A stretch of 64,000 bases of DNA, taken from Saprospiraceae bacterium (GTDB lineage: Bacteria; Bacteroidota; Bacteroidia; Chitinophagales; Saprospiraceae). A model generated the notes under the pieces. The model saw only the letters and a list, made by a program, of their open reading frames with translations, was not told the DNA's origin and ran no database searches. Positions 26,755 through 35,609 of the stretch are shown here, piece by piece (position 1 is the stretch's first letter; each line of letters begins with the position of its first letter). The DNA lies in contig JAHDDE010000017.1 of assembly GCA_020629515.1 (NCBI GenBank), positions 1-64,000 on the forward strand. The letters run 5' to 3'. The translations under genes were made by a program, and so were the position numbers.

Positions 26755-28659
26755 ATGAAGAAGATTATTCTTTTAATATTTTTAGTAGGGTTGCTTTTTA
26801 ATAGTGATTTGTCAGGTCAGGCAAAAAATGATATTGGCTTGACAGTCAAAGCATTGGCATTAGATTATATATCTCAAAATGGTGGAGATTTTACCGCATA
26901 CAATCAATATCATACAGGATTGGAAATTGGTCTTTTAAAGAAAATCAATCCTAATATAAATGTCGCTGTTCCTATAAAAATTGCATCAATACAGAGTGTA
27001 GATCAAATTGAAGGATTACATAATGGCTTACTTAGTATTGATGGTATTGTTCAGTATCAGTTCAATAGGCCAGACGCTAAAGTATATCCTTATGTAATGG
27101 GAGGCGTCGGATATGTATATGAAAGATTAGGTCTGTCAAATATTCAGATTCCTGTAGGTATTGGATTTAATTTTAAGATTCATGATCGTGCCTTTGTAAC
27201 ATGGGAATCTCAATATAGATTAGCTCTTGAAGAAGGGCGGAATAATCTGAATCATGGCTTAGGTTTTACCTATTTCTTAGGGCCTAAAGATCCTCCAAAA
27301 ATGGATAAAGAAGAGGAAGAAAAAGAGATGGAAAAGGAAAAAAATACCTTAGACAGTGATATGGATGGTATCATAGATGAATTGGATTTGTGCCCACAAG
27401 AAAAGGGTACAGAAGAGTTAGATGGTTGTCCTGATAAGGATGGTGATGGTATCGCAGATTATAAAGATTTATGCCCAGATCAAGCTGGTGCAAAAGAAAT
27501 GAAAGGATGCCCTGATTCTGATGGCGATGGGGTTTCTGATAATATTGACGAATGTCCAAATATGGTAGGATCTGAACTAAATCGTGGATGTCCAGATAAC
27601 GATGCTGATGACGATGGTATACCTAATGATTTGGATAAATGCCCTACACAAGCTGGGCCAGCGACTAATGGAGGCTGTCCAGAGACGGATTCTGATGGTG
27701 ATGGGGTGCCAGATAGCATAGATAAATGCCCTAATCTGTCTGGAACTAAAAATACAATAGGTTGTCCTGATCGTGATAACGATGGAATACCTGATAATAA
27801 TGATAATTGTCCCGATATTAAAGGATCACCATTGAATAATGGTTGTCCTGATGTGAATGATCTTGATTCAGATAATGATGGAATCCCTAATAGCATAGAT
27901 CGATGCCCTACACAGCCAGGATTAGCTTTGTACAATGGATGTCCTGACACAGATGGAGATGGTATAGATGATAGCAATGATGGCTGCCCTGAAAAGGCTG
28001 GGCCAGCATCCAATAGCGGATGTCCTATTGGAACTAAGCCAACTCAGCAGACTTCTACTACGACGCCAAACAATAATACAACTATTTCTGAGCCAGTTGT
28101 TACTACGCCTATAAACAATGAAGTTGATACAGATGGTGATGGTATAATTGATAGTCAAGATAAGTGCCCTACACAACCAGGGTTAGCTGTATATGGTGGA
28201 TGTCCAGATACTGATGGCGACGGGATAGATGACAGTAGAGATAGATGCCCTAATGCTGCAGGACCTGTTGATACAGGAGGCTGCCCTGAAATACGTGCAA
28301 GTGATAGGAGGGTATTAGACATAGCTATGCGATCATTACAGTTTGAGTCTGCTAAGGCAGAGATAAAATCTGAATCATTTATTTATTTGACGCAATTAGC
28401 AGAGATTATGTTTAGATATCCTGATTTTAATCTATCAATCGAAGGACATACTGACAATCAAGGTGATGCTGTTGAAAATCAGATTTTATCTGAAAAGCGG
28501 GCCAGAGCATGTTACAATTTCTTAGCAAGTTCAGGTGTAGCTCGAGAGAGAATGTCCTATGTAGGATATGGAGAATCTAAACCAATAGCAACTAATCAGA
28601 CTCTTTCTGGTAGAATATTAAATAGACGCGTCGAATTCGCTTTAGTACCGAAAGAATAG
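26755..28659 (+). CDS. OmpA-family protein with thrombospondin type-3 repeats
   Basis: A 634-aa outer-membrane protein. It has a signal peptide (MKKIILLIFLVGLLFNSDLSGQ), then an N-terminal barrel of about 150 residues. A charged EEEEKEMEKEK linker leads to ten calcium-binding thrombospondin type-3 units with DxDGDGxxD loops, a Thr/Asn/Pro-rich spacer after the eighth unit, and a C-terminal OmpA domain at about 525-634. The OmpA domain has IEGHTDNQGD and LSEKRARACYNFL, with the Asp and Arg that bind meso-diaminopimelate. It anchors the envelope to peptidoglycan. It is followed by a strong terminator and has its own promoter box. Confidence 0.93.
   Translation: MKKIILLIFLVGLLFNSDLSGQAKNDIGLTVKALALDYISQNGGDFTAYNQYHTGLEIGLLKKINPNINVAVPIKIASIQSVDQIEGLHNGLLSIDGIVQYQFNRPDAKVYPYVMGGVGYVYERLGLSNIQIPVGIGFNFKIHDRAFVTWESQYRLALEEGRNNLNHGLGFTYFLGPKDPPKMDKEEEEKEMEKEKNTLDSDMDGIIDELDLCPQEKGTEELDGCPDKDGDGIADYKDLCPDQAGAKEMKGCPDSDGDGVSDNIDECPNMVGSELNRGCPDNDADDDGIPNDLDKCPTQAGPATNGGCPETDSDGDGVPDSIDKCPNLSGTKNTIGCPDRDNDGIPDNNDNCPDIKGSPLNNGCPDVNDLDSDNDGIPNSIDRCPTQPGLALYNGCPDTDGDGIDDSNDGCPEKAGPASNSGCPIGTKPTQQTSTTTPNNNTTISEPVVTTPINNEVDTDGDGIIDSQDKCPTQPGLAVYGGCPDTDGDGIDDSRDRCPNAAGPVDTGGCPEIRASDRRVLDIAMRSLQFESAKAEIKSESFIYLTQLAEIMFRYPDFNLSIEGHTDNQGDAVENQILSEKRARACYNFLASSGVARERMSYVGYGESKPIATNQTLSGRILNRRVEFALVPKE
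27352..28290 (+). repeat. Coding repeats: ten thrombospondin type-3 units
   Basis: Units of about 24 codons, each with a DxDxDG loop and ending in G-C-P, repeat eight times, are interrupted by a Thr/Asn/Pro-rich spacer (about 28024-28120), and repeat twice more. The units are diverged in DNA, so recent slippage is not obvious, although the units at about 27874 and 28123 share runs such as CPTQPGLA. Confidence 0.85.
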
Positions 28660-28690
28660 AAGTTATCTAACATAAATGAAAATAATAGAG

Positions 28691-28717
28691 AAGGGAGCGA
28701 TCGGGCTCCCTTTTTTT
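28691..28717 (+). terminator. Terminator between OmpA-family gene and purE
   Basis: An 8-bp GC-rich stem (AAGGGAGC at 28691-28698 with GCTCCCTT at 28705-28712), a 6-nt loop and a T run. It sits between convergent genes. The minus-strand side has only a short A/T tail, so it mainly serves the plus strand. Confidence 0.85.
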
Positions 28718-29219
28718 AGTCTTGCTCTTTTTGTTTTTTTAGTATTTCTACCTGTTGTAATACCTTACCAGTTTGAGACTCTCTGAATTCCTTCAATTTG
28801 GCTTTGAGAAGTTTGTCAGATAGTGCTAAAATCTCTGTAGCCAATATAGCCGCATTTTTGGCTCCATTAAGAGCTACTGTGGCAACAGGTATACCATTAG
28901 GCATTTGTAAAATACTTAACACTGAGTCCCATCCGTCAATAGAGTTTGATGACTTTATAGGAACTCCAATGACCGGCAAAGGAGTTAAAGATGCGACCAT
29001 CCCAGGCAAATGGGCAGCTCCACCAGCACCTGCTATTATCACATTAATACCACGCATTTCTGCATTTTCTGCAAACTCCATCATCCTATGTGGCGTTCTA
29101 TGGGCAGATACAACGGTGATTTCGTAATTCACCTCTAATTTGTCTAAGAATTCTGCGGCTTGTGACATTACAGGCAAGTCAGACGTAGAGCCCATAATTA
29201 TGCTAATCTTTGTTTTCAT
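28716..29219 (-). CDS. purE: N5-carboxyaminoimidazole ribonucleotide mutase
   Basis: It converts N5-CAIR to CAIR in purine synthesis. The 167-aa protein has the nucleotide-binding GSTSDLPVM near 10, the catalytic histidine in [13 protein letters not shown], and [15 protein letters not shown] and GVPIKSS motifs, all typical of the class I (PurK-dependent) enzyme. purK directly precedes it on the same strand with 1 nt between the genes, matching the two-step route. It is convergent with the OmpA-family gene. Confidence 0.96.
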   Translation of the reverse strand: MKTKISIIMGSTSDLPVMSQAAEFLDKLEVNYEITVVSAHRTPHRMMEFAENAEMRGINVIIAGAGGAAHLPGMVASLTPLPVIGVPIKSSNSIDGWDSVLSILQMPNGIPVATVALNGAKNAAILATEILALSDKLLKAKLKEFRESQTGKVLQQVEILKKQKEQD

Positions 29220-29220
29220 A

Positions 29221-30381
29221 CTAACTTGTTGCTTTGAAGGTTGAAGATATCAGTTTATAATTTTCTTTTAGAGCTTCTATGTTTTTCCCAATTATGGTTA
29301 TATGTCCCATTTTTCGATTGGGTTTAGTGATTTTCTTTCCATAGAGATGTAAAGTGAGTCCTGGTGTTTTTAGACATTCATTAATACCTTCATATTTAAC
29401 AGGCCCAGTTTTACCTTCTATACCCAATACGTTAATTAATAAAGAGGGCATTATTGTCTGAGTTGATCCAAGGGGTAAATCGTATATGGCTCTTATGTGG
29501 TTTTCGTATTGAGAACAGTAGCAGGCCTCTATACTGTGATGTCCACTATTGTGAGGACGAGGAGCTATTTCGTTAATTAGTATTTGACCATTGATGTCAA
29601 TGAACATTTCTATGGCCAAAAGTCCTACTATTCCTAATTCTTGGGTTAATTTATATGCGATATCCTTAGCATTTGCTTTTTGCTCCTCAGTTATATCTGC
29701 TGGCCCCAATTGATACATCAAGATATTCGAGTTTGGGTCAAAAACCATTTCAACTGGATCATAACTAAGTGTAGTACCAGAAGTATCAGAACAAGTTATT
29801 ATTGATATTTCCTTTAAAATTTCAACTCTGTCTTCTACCAAAAAGTCCTTTTTAAATCCTTCGGTGACAAGTTGTTTTTCAGATTTTATAATCTGAACCC
29901 CACGTCCATCATATCCTCCTTTTCTTATCTTTTGTACAAATGGGTAACTCCAGCGTCCATTATTTATATCGTTTATTAAGTCTGCTTGATTGTCATATAA
30001 GCCAAATTGAGAAGTCGGTAGTTCGTTGTCTTTATAGTATGATTTTTGAAGTCCCTTGTCTTGTATTAGGCTAATTATCTTAGGTTGAGGATAAACCTTT
30101 TTACCCATGTTGGCTAATTCTTCAAGTGCGGCAACATTAATTTTTTCAATTTCAATTGTGATCACATCTACCTTAGATCCAAACCTTATCACATCTTCAT
30201 AATTTTCAAAATCACCCAATTCATATTCTTGTGCAATTTTCCCAACAGGCATTTCTCTATTCTTATCCATTAGTATGGTAGGTATCCCCATTTTGGAAGT
30301 TTCATAAAAAAGCATTTTACCTAATTGTCCACCACCTAATATTCCAATAGTTTTGTGCATATGATTATCTTGATCTTTCAT
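29221..30381 (-). CDS. purK: N5-carboxyaminoimidazole ribonucleotide synthase
   Basis: An ATP-grasp enzyme that carboxylates AIR to N5-CAIR with bicarbonate. I start at the ATG at 30381 (about 387 aa). The core begins at [15 protein letters not shown], so the ATG at 30360 is equally possible; an upstream ATG at 30486 in the same frame would add a hydrophobic stretch unlike the family and overlap pyrC. The glycine-rich [17 protein letters not shown] and [14 protein letters not shown] segments carry the ATP and metal sites. It is divergent from pyrC with only a few nucleotides between the two starts. Confidence 0.93.
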   Translation of the reverse strand: MKDQDNHMHKTIGILGGGQLGKMLFYETSKMGIPTILMDKNREMPVGKIAQEYELGDFENYEDVIRFGSKVDVITIEIEKINVAALEELANMGKKVYPQPKIISLIQDKGLQKSYYKDNELPTSQFGLYDNQADLINDINNGRWSYPFVQKIRKGGYDGRGVQIIKSEKQLVTEGFKKDFLVEDRVEILKEISIITCSDTSGTTLSYDPVEMVFDPNSNILMYQLGPADITEEQKANAKDIAYKLTQELGIVGLLAIEMFIDINGQILINEIAPRPHNSGHHSIEACYCSQYENHIRAIYDLPLGSTQTIMPSLLINVLGIEGKTGPVKYEGINECLKTPGLTLHLYGKKITKPNRKMGHITIIGKNIEALKENYKLISSTFKATS

Positions 30382-30385
30382 AAAA

Positions 30386-31729
30386 ATGAAACCGATGACG
30401 AAAATATTAATAAAGAATGGCTTAGTAATCAATAGAGGTAAATCAAGTGAAAGAGATTTATTAATTGATGGAGAAAGAATAGTCAAAGTAGATACTGATA
30501 TAAGCCATCCCGATGCAAAAGTTATCGATGCTACAGATAAATGGGTTATACCTGGAATTATTGATGATCAAGTTCATTTCCGGCAGCCTGGACTTACACA
30601 TAAAGCTTCTATTTACACAGAGTCAAGAGCAGCCCTAGCAGGAGGTGTCACTTGTTTTATGGAGATGCCGAATACCAAACCTACAGCTACTACAGTTGAA
30701 AGATTGGAAGAGAAATATACAATAGCAAAAGCATCATCTATTACTAATTATTCATTTTTTATGGGTGCGACCAATGATAACATAGATGAGGTATTAAAAA
30801 CTGATTCAAGCAAAGTCTGTGGTCTTAAGATATTCATGGGTAGTAGCACTGGGAATATGTTAGTCGATAATATGTCAACTTTAGAAAAAATCTTTGCCAA
30901 TGCTCATATGCTTATTGCAACTCATTGTGAAGATGAAGCTACTATAAGAACTAACATGAGACACTATGAAAACAAAGTTGAAGAGTTAGATGCAACATAT
31001 CACCCTATAATTAGATCAAGAGAAGGATGTTATAAATCTTCATCTCTGGCTATTGAATTAGCCAAAAAGAATGATGCGAGATTACATATTCTACATATAA
31101 GCACAAAAGAAGAATTAGATTTATTTGATAACACCATTCCTTTAGAAGACAAAAAAATCACATCTGAAGCATGTGTACATCATCTGTTTTTTAATGATTC
31201 GCAATATCTGGCTTTAGGAAATAAAATAAAGTGTAATCCAGCTATAAAATCAGTGGAAGATCAGAAGGCTATATTTCAAGCCGTTTTGGATAATAGAATA
31301 GATGTTATTGCTACAGATCATGCTCCACATACAATTCAAGAAAAAAATAGGAAATATATTAATGCCCCAAGTGGTTTGCCTTTGGTTCAACATAGTCTAT
31401 CTATCATGTTAGATTTTTATCATAAAGGATTAATCTCTAAAGAAATGTTGGTAGAAAAGATGTGCCACTCTCCAGCTCGATTATTTAGAATTGTAGATCG
31501 CGGATATCTTGATGAAGGGAAATTTGCTGATTTATCAATTGTTGACCCTAATAGATCTTATGTCGTTGAATCAAAAGATCTGTTTTATAAGTGTCAATGG
31601 TCACCCTTAGAAGGAATGACATTCAAGGGGGGAGTGGATGAAGTATTTATAAATGGAATAAGGAAATTTAAGAAAGGAAGAATTCTTAATCAATCTTCTG
31701 GGCAAAGAATCACGTTTGATTGGAATTAA
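30386..31729 (+). CDS. pyrC: Dihydroorotase
   Basis: It closes carbamoyl-aspartate to dihydroorotate, step three of pyrimidine synthesis. It has 447 aa, with an alternative ATG at codon 4 (30395). The amidohydrolase fold is evident from IDDQVHFRQPGLTHK, MPNTKPT, LKIFMGSSTGNML with the carbamylated lysine, HILHIST, and ATDHAPHT with the catalytic Asp. In the metal motif the usual HxH reads QVH, so the first metal-binding His is Gln at about residue 62; I recall this form from other Bacteroidetes dihydroorotases. It converges on ribH with 1 nt between stops. Confidence 0.9.
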   Translation: MKPMTKILIKNGLVINRGKSSERDLLIDGERIVKVDTDISHPDAKVIDATDKWVIPGIIDDQVHFRQPGLTHKASIYTESRAALAGGVTCFMEMPNTKPTATTVERLEEKYTIAKASSITNYSFFMGATNDNIDEVLKTDSSKVCGLKIFMGSSTGNMLVDNMSTLEKIFANAHMLIATHCEDEATIRTNMRHYENKVEELDATYHPIIRSREGCYKSSSLAIELAKKNDARLHILHISTKEELDLFDNTIPLEDKKITSEACVHHLFFNDSQYLALGNKIKCNPAIKSVEDQKAIFQAVLDNRIDVIATDHAPHTIQEKNRKYINAPSGLPLVQHSLSIMLDFYHKGLISKEMLVEKMCHSPARLFRIVDRGYLDEGKFADLSIVDPNRSYVVESKDLFYKCQWSPLEGMTFKGGVDEVFINGIRKFKKGRILNQSSGQRITFDWN

Positions 31730-31730
31730 A

Positions 31731-32249
31731 TCAAAAACTGATTTTATTGGATTGAGAAGATAGTTTTTCTTTTAAGCTTATCATTTTAAGAGCTGTAAGT
31801 GCAGATTCTTCACCTTTATTTCCATGTTCGCCCCCAGCTCGCTCGATAGCTTGCTGTGTAGTGTTTGTAGTAAGAACTCCAAAAATCACAGGGATCCCAG
31901 AAACAACACTTAATTGAGAGATATTCTTAGAAATTGCGTGGTTTATATAGTCATCATGTTTAGTGGCTCCCTTAATCACACAACCTAAACAAATTATGGC
32001 ATCTGGTTTATTGGAACTATTTAACATGTATTTAGCACCTAACGGTAGCTCATATGATCCGGGAACGGTATTGAGAAGTATATTATCAGGTTGGATTCCT
32101 AACTCCTTTAAGGTGTCAATACAAGATGTAGTCATACTGGTAATAATCTCAGGGTTCCACTCCGTATTGAGTATACCAATTCTTGTATTTCCTATATCCT
32201 TAATCGGATATTCATCTGCAGAGAATTTTTTGTAGCTCGGTATGGCCAT
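31731..32249 (-). CDS. ribH: 6,7-dimethyl-8-ribityllumazine synthase
   Basis: It condenses 5-amino-6-ribitylaminouracil with dihydroxybutanone phosphate to make the riboflavin precursor lumazine. The 172-aa protein has WNPEIITSM, VPGSYELPLGAKYML, CLGCVIKGATKHDDYI with the catalytic His, and IPVIFGVLTTNTTQQAIERAGGEHGNKGEE. It has a 10-nt gap to the upstream TPR gene and probably shares its transcript. No other riboflavin gene is nearby and no FMN riboswitch was noticed. Confidence 0.95.
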   Translation of the reverse strand: MAIPSYKKFSADEYPIKDIGNTRIGILNTEWNPEIITSMTTSCIDTLKELGIQPDNILLNTVPGSYELPLGAKYMLNSSNKPDAIICLGCVIKGATKHDDYINHAISKNISQLSVVSGIPVIFGVLTTNTTQQAIERAGGEHGNKGEESALTALKMISLKEKLSSQSNKISF

Positions 32250-32258
32250 CTAAAATTC

Positions 32259-32930
32259 TTATTTAAGCATGCCTATGTATTTGGCAGCTTCAATTGCTTC
32301 GTTCGATTTTGGAAAATCTTCGCTGATTTTTTTGAAAGCCTTCAGGGCTCTGCTTTTATCACCTTCTTTTTGAGCTAGTATCCCTAATTTGTATAAGTAA
32401 TAAGGAGTGAGTGCATCATTAATGGTAGAAGTGGCTTTCTCATATGAATTGATAGCTTTGCTCATTTCACCTAATTCTGAATAAGCATCGCCCATTGCAC
32501 CATACTTAGTAATGGTTGTAATATTTCCTTTAGGACTATATGAGTCAAGATACGAAACAGCGTCATCAAATCGTCCTAAATTTAGATAAGAAATACCAGC
32601 GTAATATTTCGCTAAATTAGCAGTCTTGGTTCCTCCATAATTATCTACGATATCCAAAAGACCATCATAACCTCCTCCAGGTGCCTCTAAAGCTAACGCA
32701 AAGGAATCTCTTAAAAATTGTTGTTCCGCTTTAAATATCTGCTCTGCAGCTGCCTTTTCTCTTGGAGCTTTATATAAATATTGATATGCCAAGAAGGCAC
32801 CAATTATCAAGAGTATTATTGCGGCAGCAGTAATAACTGACATTTGATTGGCTTCAAAGAAACCTTTATTTTCTTTGTTCCTTGTATCAACTAAACCACC
32901 TTCTATTTGATCTTTTCTGCCTTTAGCCAT
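32259..32930 (-). CDS. Single-pass membrane protein with TPR domain (YfgM-like)
   Basis: The 223-aa protein has a cytoplasmic N-terminus of about 30 residues, one membrane helix near 32-52 (VITAAAIILLIIGAFLAYQYLY) and a C-terminal TPR solenoid (about 70-220) in the form seen in YfgM/ancillary SecYEG-translocon proteins, with helical pairs such as AKYYAGISYLNLGRFDDAVSYLDSY. It is likely periplasmic and may help protein traffic or assembly, but the partner is unknown. The gene has its own promoter box and is co-transcribed with ribH. Confidence 0.75.
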   Translation of the reverse strand: MAKGRKDQIEGGLVDTRNKENKGFFEANQMSVITAAAIILLIIGAFLAYQYLYKAPREKAAAEQIFKAEQQFLRDSFALALEAPGGGYDGLLDIVDNYGGTKTANLAKYYAGISYLNLGRFDDAVSYLDSYSPKGNITTITKYGAMGDAYSELGEMSKAINSYEKATSTINDALTPYYLYKLGILAQKEGDKSRALKAFKKISEDFPKSNEAIEAAKYIGMLK

Positions 32931-32945
32931 TCCTCAAAATTTTCG

Positions 32946-32953
32946 CAAAAATA
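32946..32953 (-). promoter_or_regulatory. Probable -7 promoter box for the TPR-ribH pair
   Basis: On the minus strand this reads TATTTTTG, a perfect TAnnTTTG match, 15 nt before the ATG. Confidence 0.5.
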
Positions 32954-32976
32954 GATAAATATTCAATTCCAGATAA

Positions 32977-33007
32977 TTTAAATATGCCTGTTGCCAACAT
33001 ATTTAAA
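32977..33007 (-). terminator. Inverted repeat, possible end of the pdhA transcript
   Basis: A perfect 10-bp inverted repeat (TTTAAATATG at 32977-32986, CATATTTAAA at 32998-33007) has an 11-nt loop. It lies just downstream of pdhA and upstream of the next promoter. It is AT-rich and lacks a clean U run on the minus strand, so termination is only suggested. Confidence 0.35.
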
Positions 33008-33040
33008 AAATCAACTATTTAATCTATCAACTTTACATTA

Positions 33041-34096
33041 CTAATCTCTTATATAAGGATAGTCTTCTTGGACATAATTATCAGTATAAAGTTCTGAAGC
33101 TTCAGGTAACGGAGAATTCTCCGCAAATTCGGCCGCTTCGGCTATTTCGGCCTTTATATTGGCCTTAATATCATCAATTTCCTTTTGCGTAGCGATTTTA
33201 TTCTTGATAATTTTTTCTTCCGTAACCAATATTGGATCAAGCTCCTTATAATGTTCTAACTCTTCCTTTGTTCTATATTTTGCAGGGTCAGAAACCGAAT
33301 GCCCACGGTATCTATAAGTCTTAATCTCTAAGAAATATGGCCCATTGCCGGATCTGATATGAGATACAGCCTCCTCCAATGCCTCGTGAACACTTTCGGG
33401 TGACATTCCATCTACAGCTTTATTTGGCATGTTAAATGCATCACCCACTTGATGAATTTCGGTCACGTTACTTGTTCTCTTAACAGAGGTTCCCATAGCA
33501 TAGCCATTATTCTCGCAAATATATAGAACCGGAAGATTCCAACTCATAGCCATATTAAATGATTCATATAGGGCTCCTTGTCTTGAGGCACCATCACCAA
33601 ACATACATACACATACATTTTTAGTACCTCTATATTTTTCGGCAAAGGCAATTCCCGTACCTATAGGAATCTGAGCTCCAACTATACCATTACCACCAAA
33701 ATAATTCAATTCCTTAGAAAAGAAGTGCATGCTTCCTCCTTTACCGTTAACACAGCCATCTGCTCGTCCGTATAATTCCGCCATACATGAATTGGAGCTT
33801 AATCCTCTACTTAAAGCTATACCATGTTGCCGATATGCCGTAACTACCTTATCCTCTTGTGTTAGAGCCGAAGTCATCCCAGCTGTTATAGCTTCTTGTC
33901 CGATATATACATGACAAAATCCTCTTATCTTCTGTTGGGAATATGCCATTAAAGCTCTCTCTTCAAATTTCCGAACTCTTAACATTATTTCATACCACTT
34001 AAGGTAAGTGTCTTTTGAGTATTTCGTTTTCTTAGTGGAACTTTTCCGTTTTTTCGCAGGTGCTTTCTTAGTTGCTACGGCCATATCCTTTTTCAT
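33041..34096 (-). CDS. pdhA: Pyruvate dehydrogenase E1 component, alpha subunit
   Basis: The alpha chain of the two-chain E1 that decarboxylates pyruvate with thiamine diphosphate and feeds acetyl-CoA. It has 351 aa. The ThDP motif spans GDGASRQGAL to YICENNGYAMGTSV, and TYRYRGHSVSDPAKYRT carries the regulatory-loop sequence. A Lys/Ala-rich tail of about 25 residues precedes the family start. An alternative ATG is at 34084. The beta subunit is not adjacent, so E1 genes are split. The branched-chain 2-oxoacid enzyme is a less likely reading. Confidence 0.93.
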   Translation of the reverse strand: MKKDMAVATKKAPAKKRKSSTKKTKYSKDTYLKWYEIMLRVRKFEERALMAYSQQKIRGFCHVYIGQEAITAGMTSALTQEDKVVTAYRQHGIALSRGLSSNSCMAELYGRADGCVNGKGGSMHFFSKELNYFGGNGIVGAQIPIGTGIAFAEKYRGTKNVCVCMFGDGASRQGALYESFNMAMSWNLPVLYICENNGYAMGTSVKRTSNVTEIHQVGDAFNMPNKAVDGMSPESVHEALEEAVSHIRSGNGPYFLEIKTYRYRGHSVSDPAKYRTKEELEHYKELDPILVTEEKIIKNKIATQKEIDDIKANIKAEIAEAAEFAENSPLPEASELYTDNYVQEDYPYIRD

Positions 34097-34107
34097 TTAT
34101 TGAGCAA

Positions 34108-34115
34108 CAAAAATA
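34108..34115 (-). promoter_or_regulatory. Probable -7 promoter box for pdhA
   Basis: On the minus strand this reads TATTTTTG, a perfect TAnnTTTG match, 11 nt before the ATG at 34096, which implies a very short leader. Confidence 0.5.
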
Positions 34116-34229
34116 TAAATATTATAAACCTTTTACACGGATCTATTCAATTATTAATGGGCCGTCTTCATTGTTTAAACAAACGTTGAATTGTAGCTCT
34201 TTCTCAGTTATTTATCTGATTTTTGTTTT

Positions 34230-35327
34230 ATGAGATTAACTCAATTACAGATTACTAACTTTAAAAACTATACACAACAATTGCTCGATATTGATCAAAC
34301 TGTCAATCTCATTTATGGGCAAAATGGAAGTGGCAAAACAAATTTGTTGGATGCCATTTATTTTATAAGCGTAGCCAAGAGTTATTTCAATCTCACAGAT
34401 AAACAGATTATAAAAGAGAGCAATCAATTTTACAGAGTTGTGGGGAAATTGGATAGTAATGGACAAGCTGTTGAAATAATTGTGAAATATGAATTAAATG
34501 GAAAGAAGTCTATCGAACTTCAGAAGAAGAAATTAAAAAAGGTTTCTGATTTAGTTGGTGCTATTTCTGTAGTATTAGTGGCTCCCAATGATATCAAAAT
34601 AGTAAACCAAGGTAGCATTGAAAGAAGGAAGTTTATTGATAGAATCTTGTGTCAATGCGATAGTGCTTATCTCAATAATTTAATTGCATACAACCGTATA
34701 TTGAATCAAAAAAATGCACTCTTAAAAGGTGGGTATCGACCAGATCCATTACTCTTAAAAGGCTATAATGAAAAACTGGTTTTCTTTGGACAGGAGATTT
34801 ATACTGCCCGTAAGGAGTTTGTACACTCTTTTTTACCATTATTACAGTCTTTATATAAAGATATTTCTAGTGCTAAAGAACGAGTAGGTGCTGAATATAT
34901 CTCTCAGTTTGACACTTCTGATTTAGTTGAGTTATATGAACACTCTTTAGTGGACGAGATAAGATTTAAAAGGATTCTTATAGGTACGCACAAAGACGAT
35001 TTAAGCTTTATGATTGATAATAAAAGCTTACGTAAGTTTGGTTCACAAGGCCAGATTAAGACATTTTTATACGCTTTGAGAATTGCTGAATTCAAATATT
35101 TAGAATCTATGTTAAACCAAAAGCCAATTTTGATTTTAGATGACTATTTTGAAAAACTTGATAACAATAGACTCTCATCCCTGATTAAGCTTATTAATAA
35201 TGGTACATTTGATCAAGTTTTTTTGAGTGATACAGAATTACTTAGGACTCAATTATTGTTTGAAAAGAACGATATCATTTTTGATTCATTCAAAGTGAAT
35301 GATGGAAAAGTCATCAAAACATTATAA
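34230..35327 (+). CDS. recF: DNA replication and repair protein RecF
   Basis: An SMC/ABC-type ATPase of the RecFOR pathway that loads RecA at ssDNA gaps. It has 365 aa. The N-terminus LTQLQITNFKNYTQQ is typical, Walker A is GQNGSGKT at 30-37, the signature region SQGQIKTFLYALRIAEF is near 270, and Walker B is PILILDDYFEKLD. It is paired with a DUF721/DciA-like gene 3 nt downstream, as in many bacteria where recF sits near replication genes. Confidence 0.95.
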   Translation: MRLTQLQITNFKNYTQQLLDIDQTVNLIYGQNGSGKTNLLDAIYFISVAKSYFNLTDKQIIKESNQFYRVVGKLDSNGQAVEIIVKYELNGKKSIELQKKKLKKVSDLVGAISVVLVAPNDIKIVNQGSIERRKFIDRILCQCDSAYLNNLIAYNRILNQKNALLKGGYRPDPLLLKGYNEKLVFFGQEIYTARKEFVHSFLPLLQSLYKDISSAKERVGAEYISQFDTSDLVELYEHSLVDEIRFKRILIGTHKDDLSFMIDNKSLRKFGSQGQIKTFLYALRIAEFKYLESMLNQKPILILDDYFEKLDNNRLSSLIKLINNGTFDQVFLSDTELLRTQLLFEKNDIIFDSFKVNDGKVIKTL

Positions 35328-35330
35328 AGT

Positions 35331-35609
35331 GTGGACCAACATATCAAAGATGTATTAAATAGCTATGTGTCAGATAGCAAAATCACTAAGGGATATTATC
35401 GTGTAAAAATCGAAGAATATTGGAAATCCAATATGTCCCAAGGTATTGTAGATTTGACTGAATATGTGTTATATCGGAATGGCATTGTAACCATTCGTAT
35501 AAATTCAGCTCCTCTTAAAAACGAACTATTCAATAGTAGGGCAAGAATTCAACAACTTCTTAATGAATTCTTCAATAAAGAAATTGTCAAGGAAGTGATT
35601 ATAAAGTGA
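35331..35609 (+). CDS. DciA-like DUF721 protein
   Basis: This 92-aa protein is short, with the DUF721 pattern: an N-terminal helix (IKDVLNSYVSDSKI), a VKIEEYWKSNM segment, strands LTEYVLYRNGIVTIRINSAPLKNELFNSRARIQQLLNEFF, and a final basic strand. DUF721 proteins (DciA) help load DnaB helicase at the origin in many bacteria, and the location after recF fits. The start is GTG, 3 nt after the recF stop. It ends exactly where the convergent subtilase gene ends, with no gap. Confidence 0.82.
   Translation: MDQHIKDVLNSYVSDSKITKGYYRVKIEEYWKSNMSQGIVDLTEYVLYRNGIVTIRINSAPLKNELFNSRARIQQLLNEFFNKEIVKEVIIK

Noticed and set aside
27371-28176. Long minus-strand frames over the OmpA-family gene
   Set aside because: They mirror the repetitive DxDGDG coding units on the plus strand and have no start context or domain.
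27352-28290. A CRISPR-like or tandem DNA repeat array
   Set aside because: The periodicity is explained by thrombospondin type-3 codon units; spacing and sequence are not those of direct repeats with unique spacers.
31731-32940. FMN riboswitch before ribH
   Set aside because: ribH follows the TPR gene with a 10-nt gap and no RFN-like structure was seen upstream of the TPR gene.
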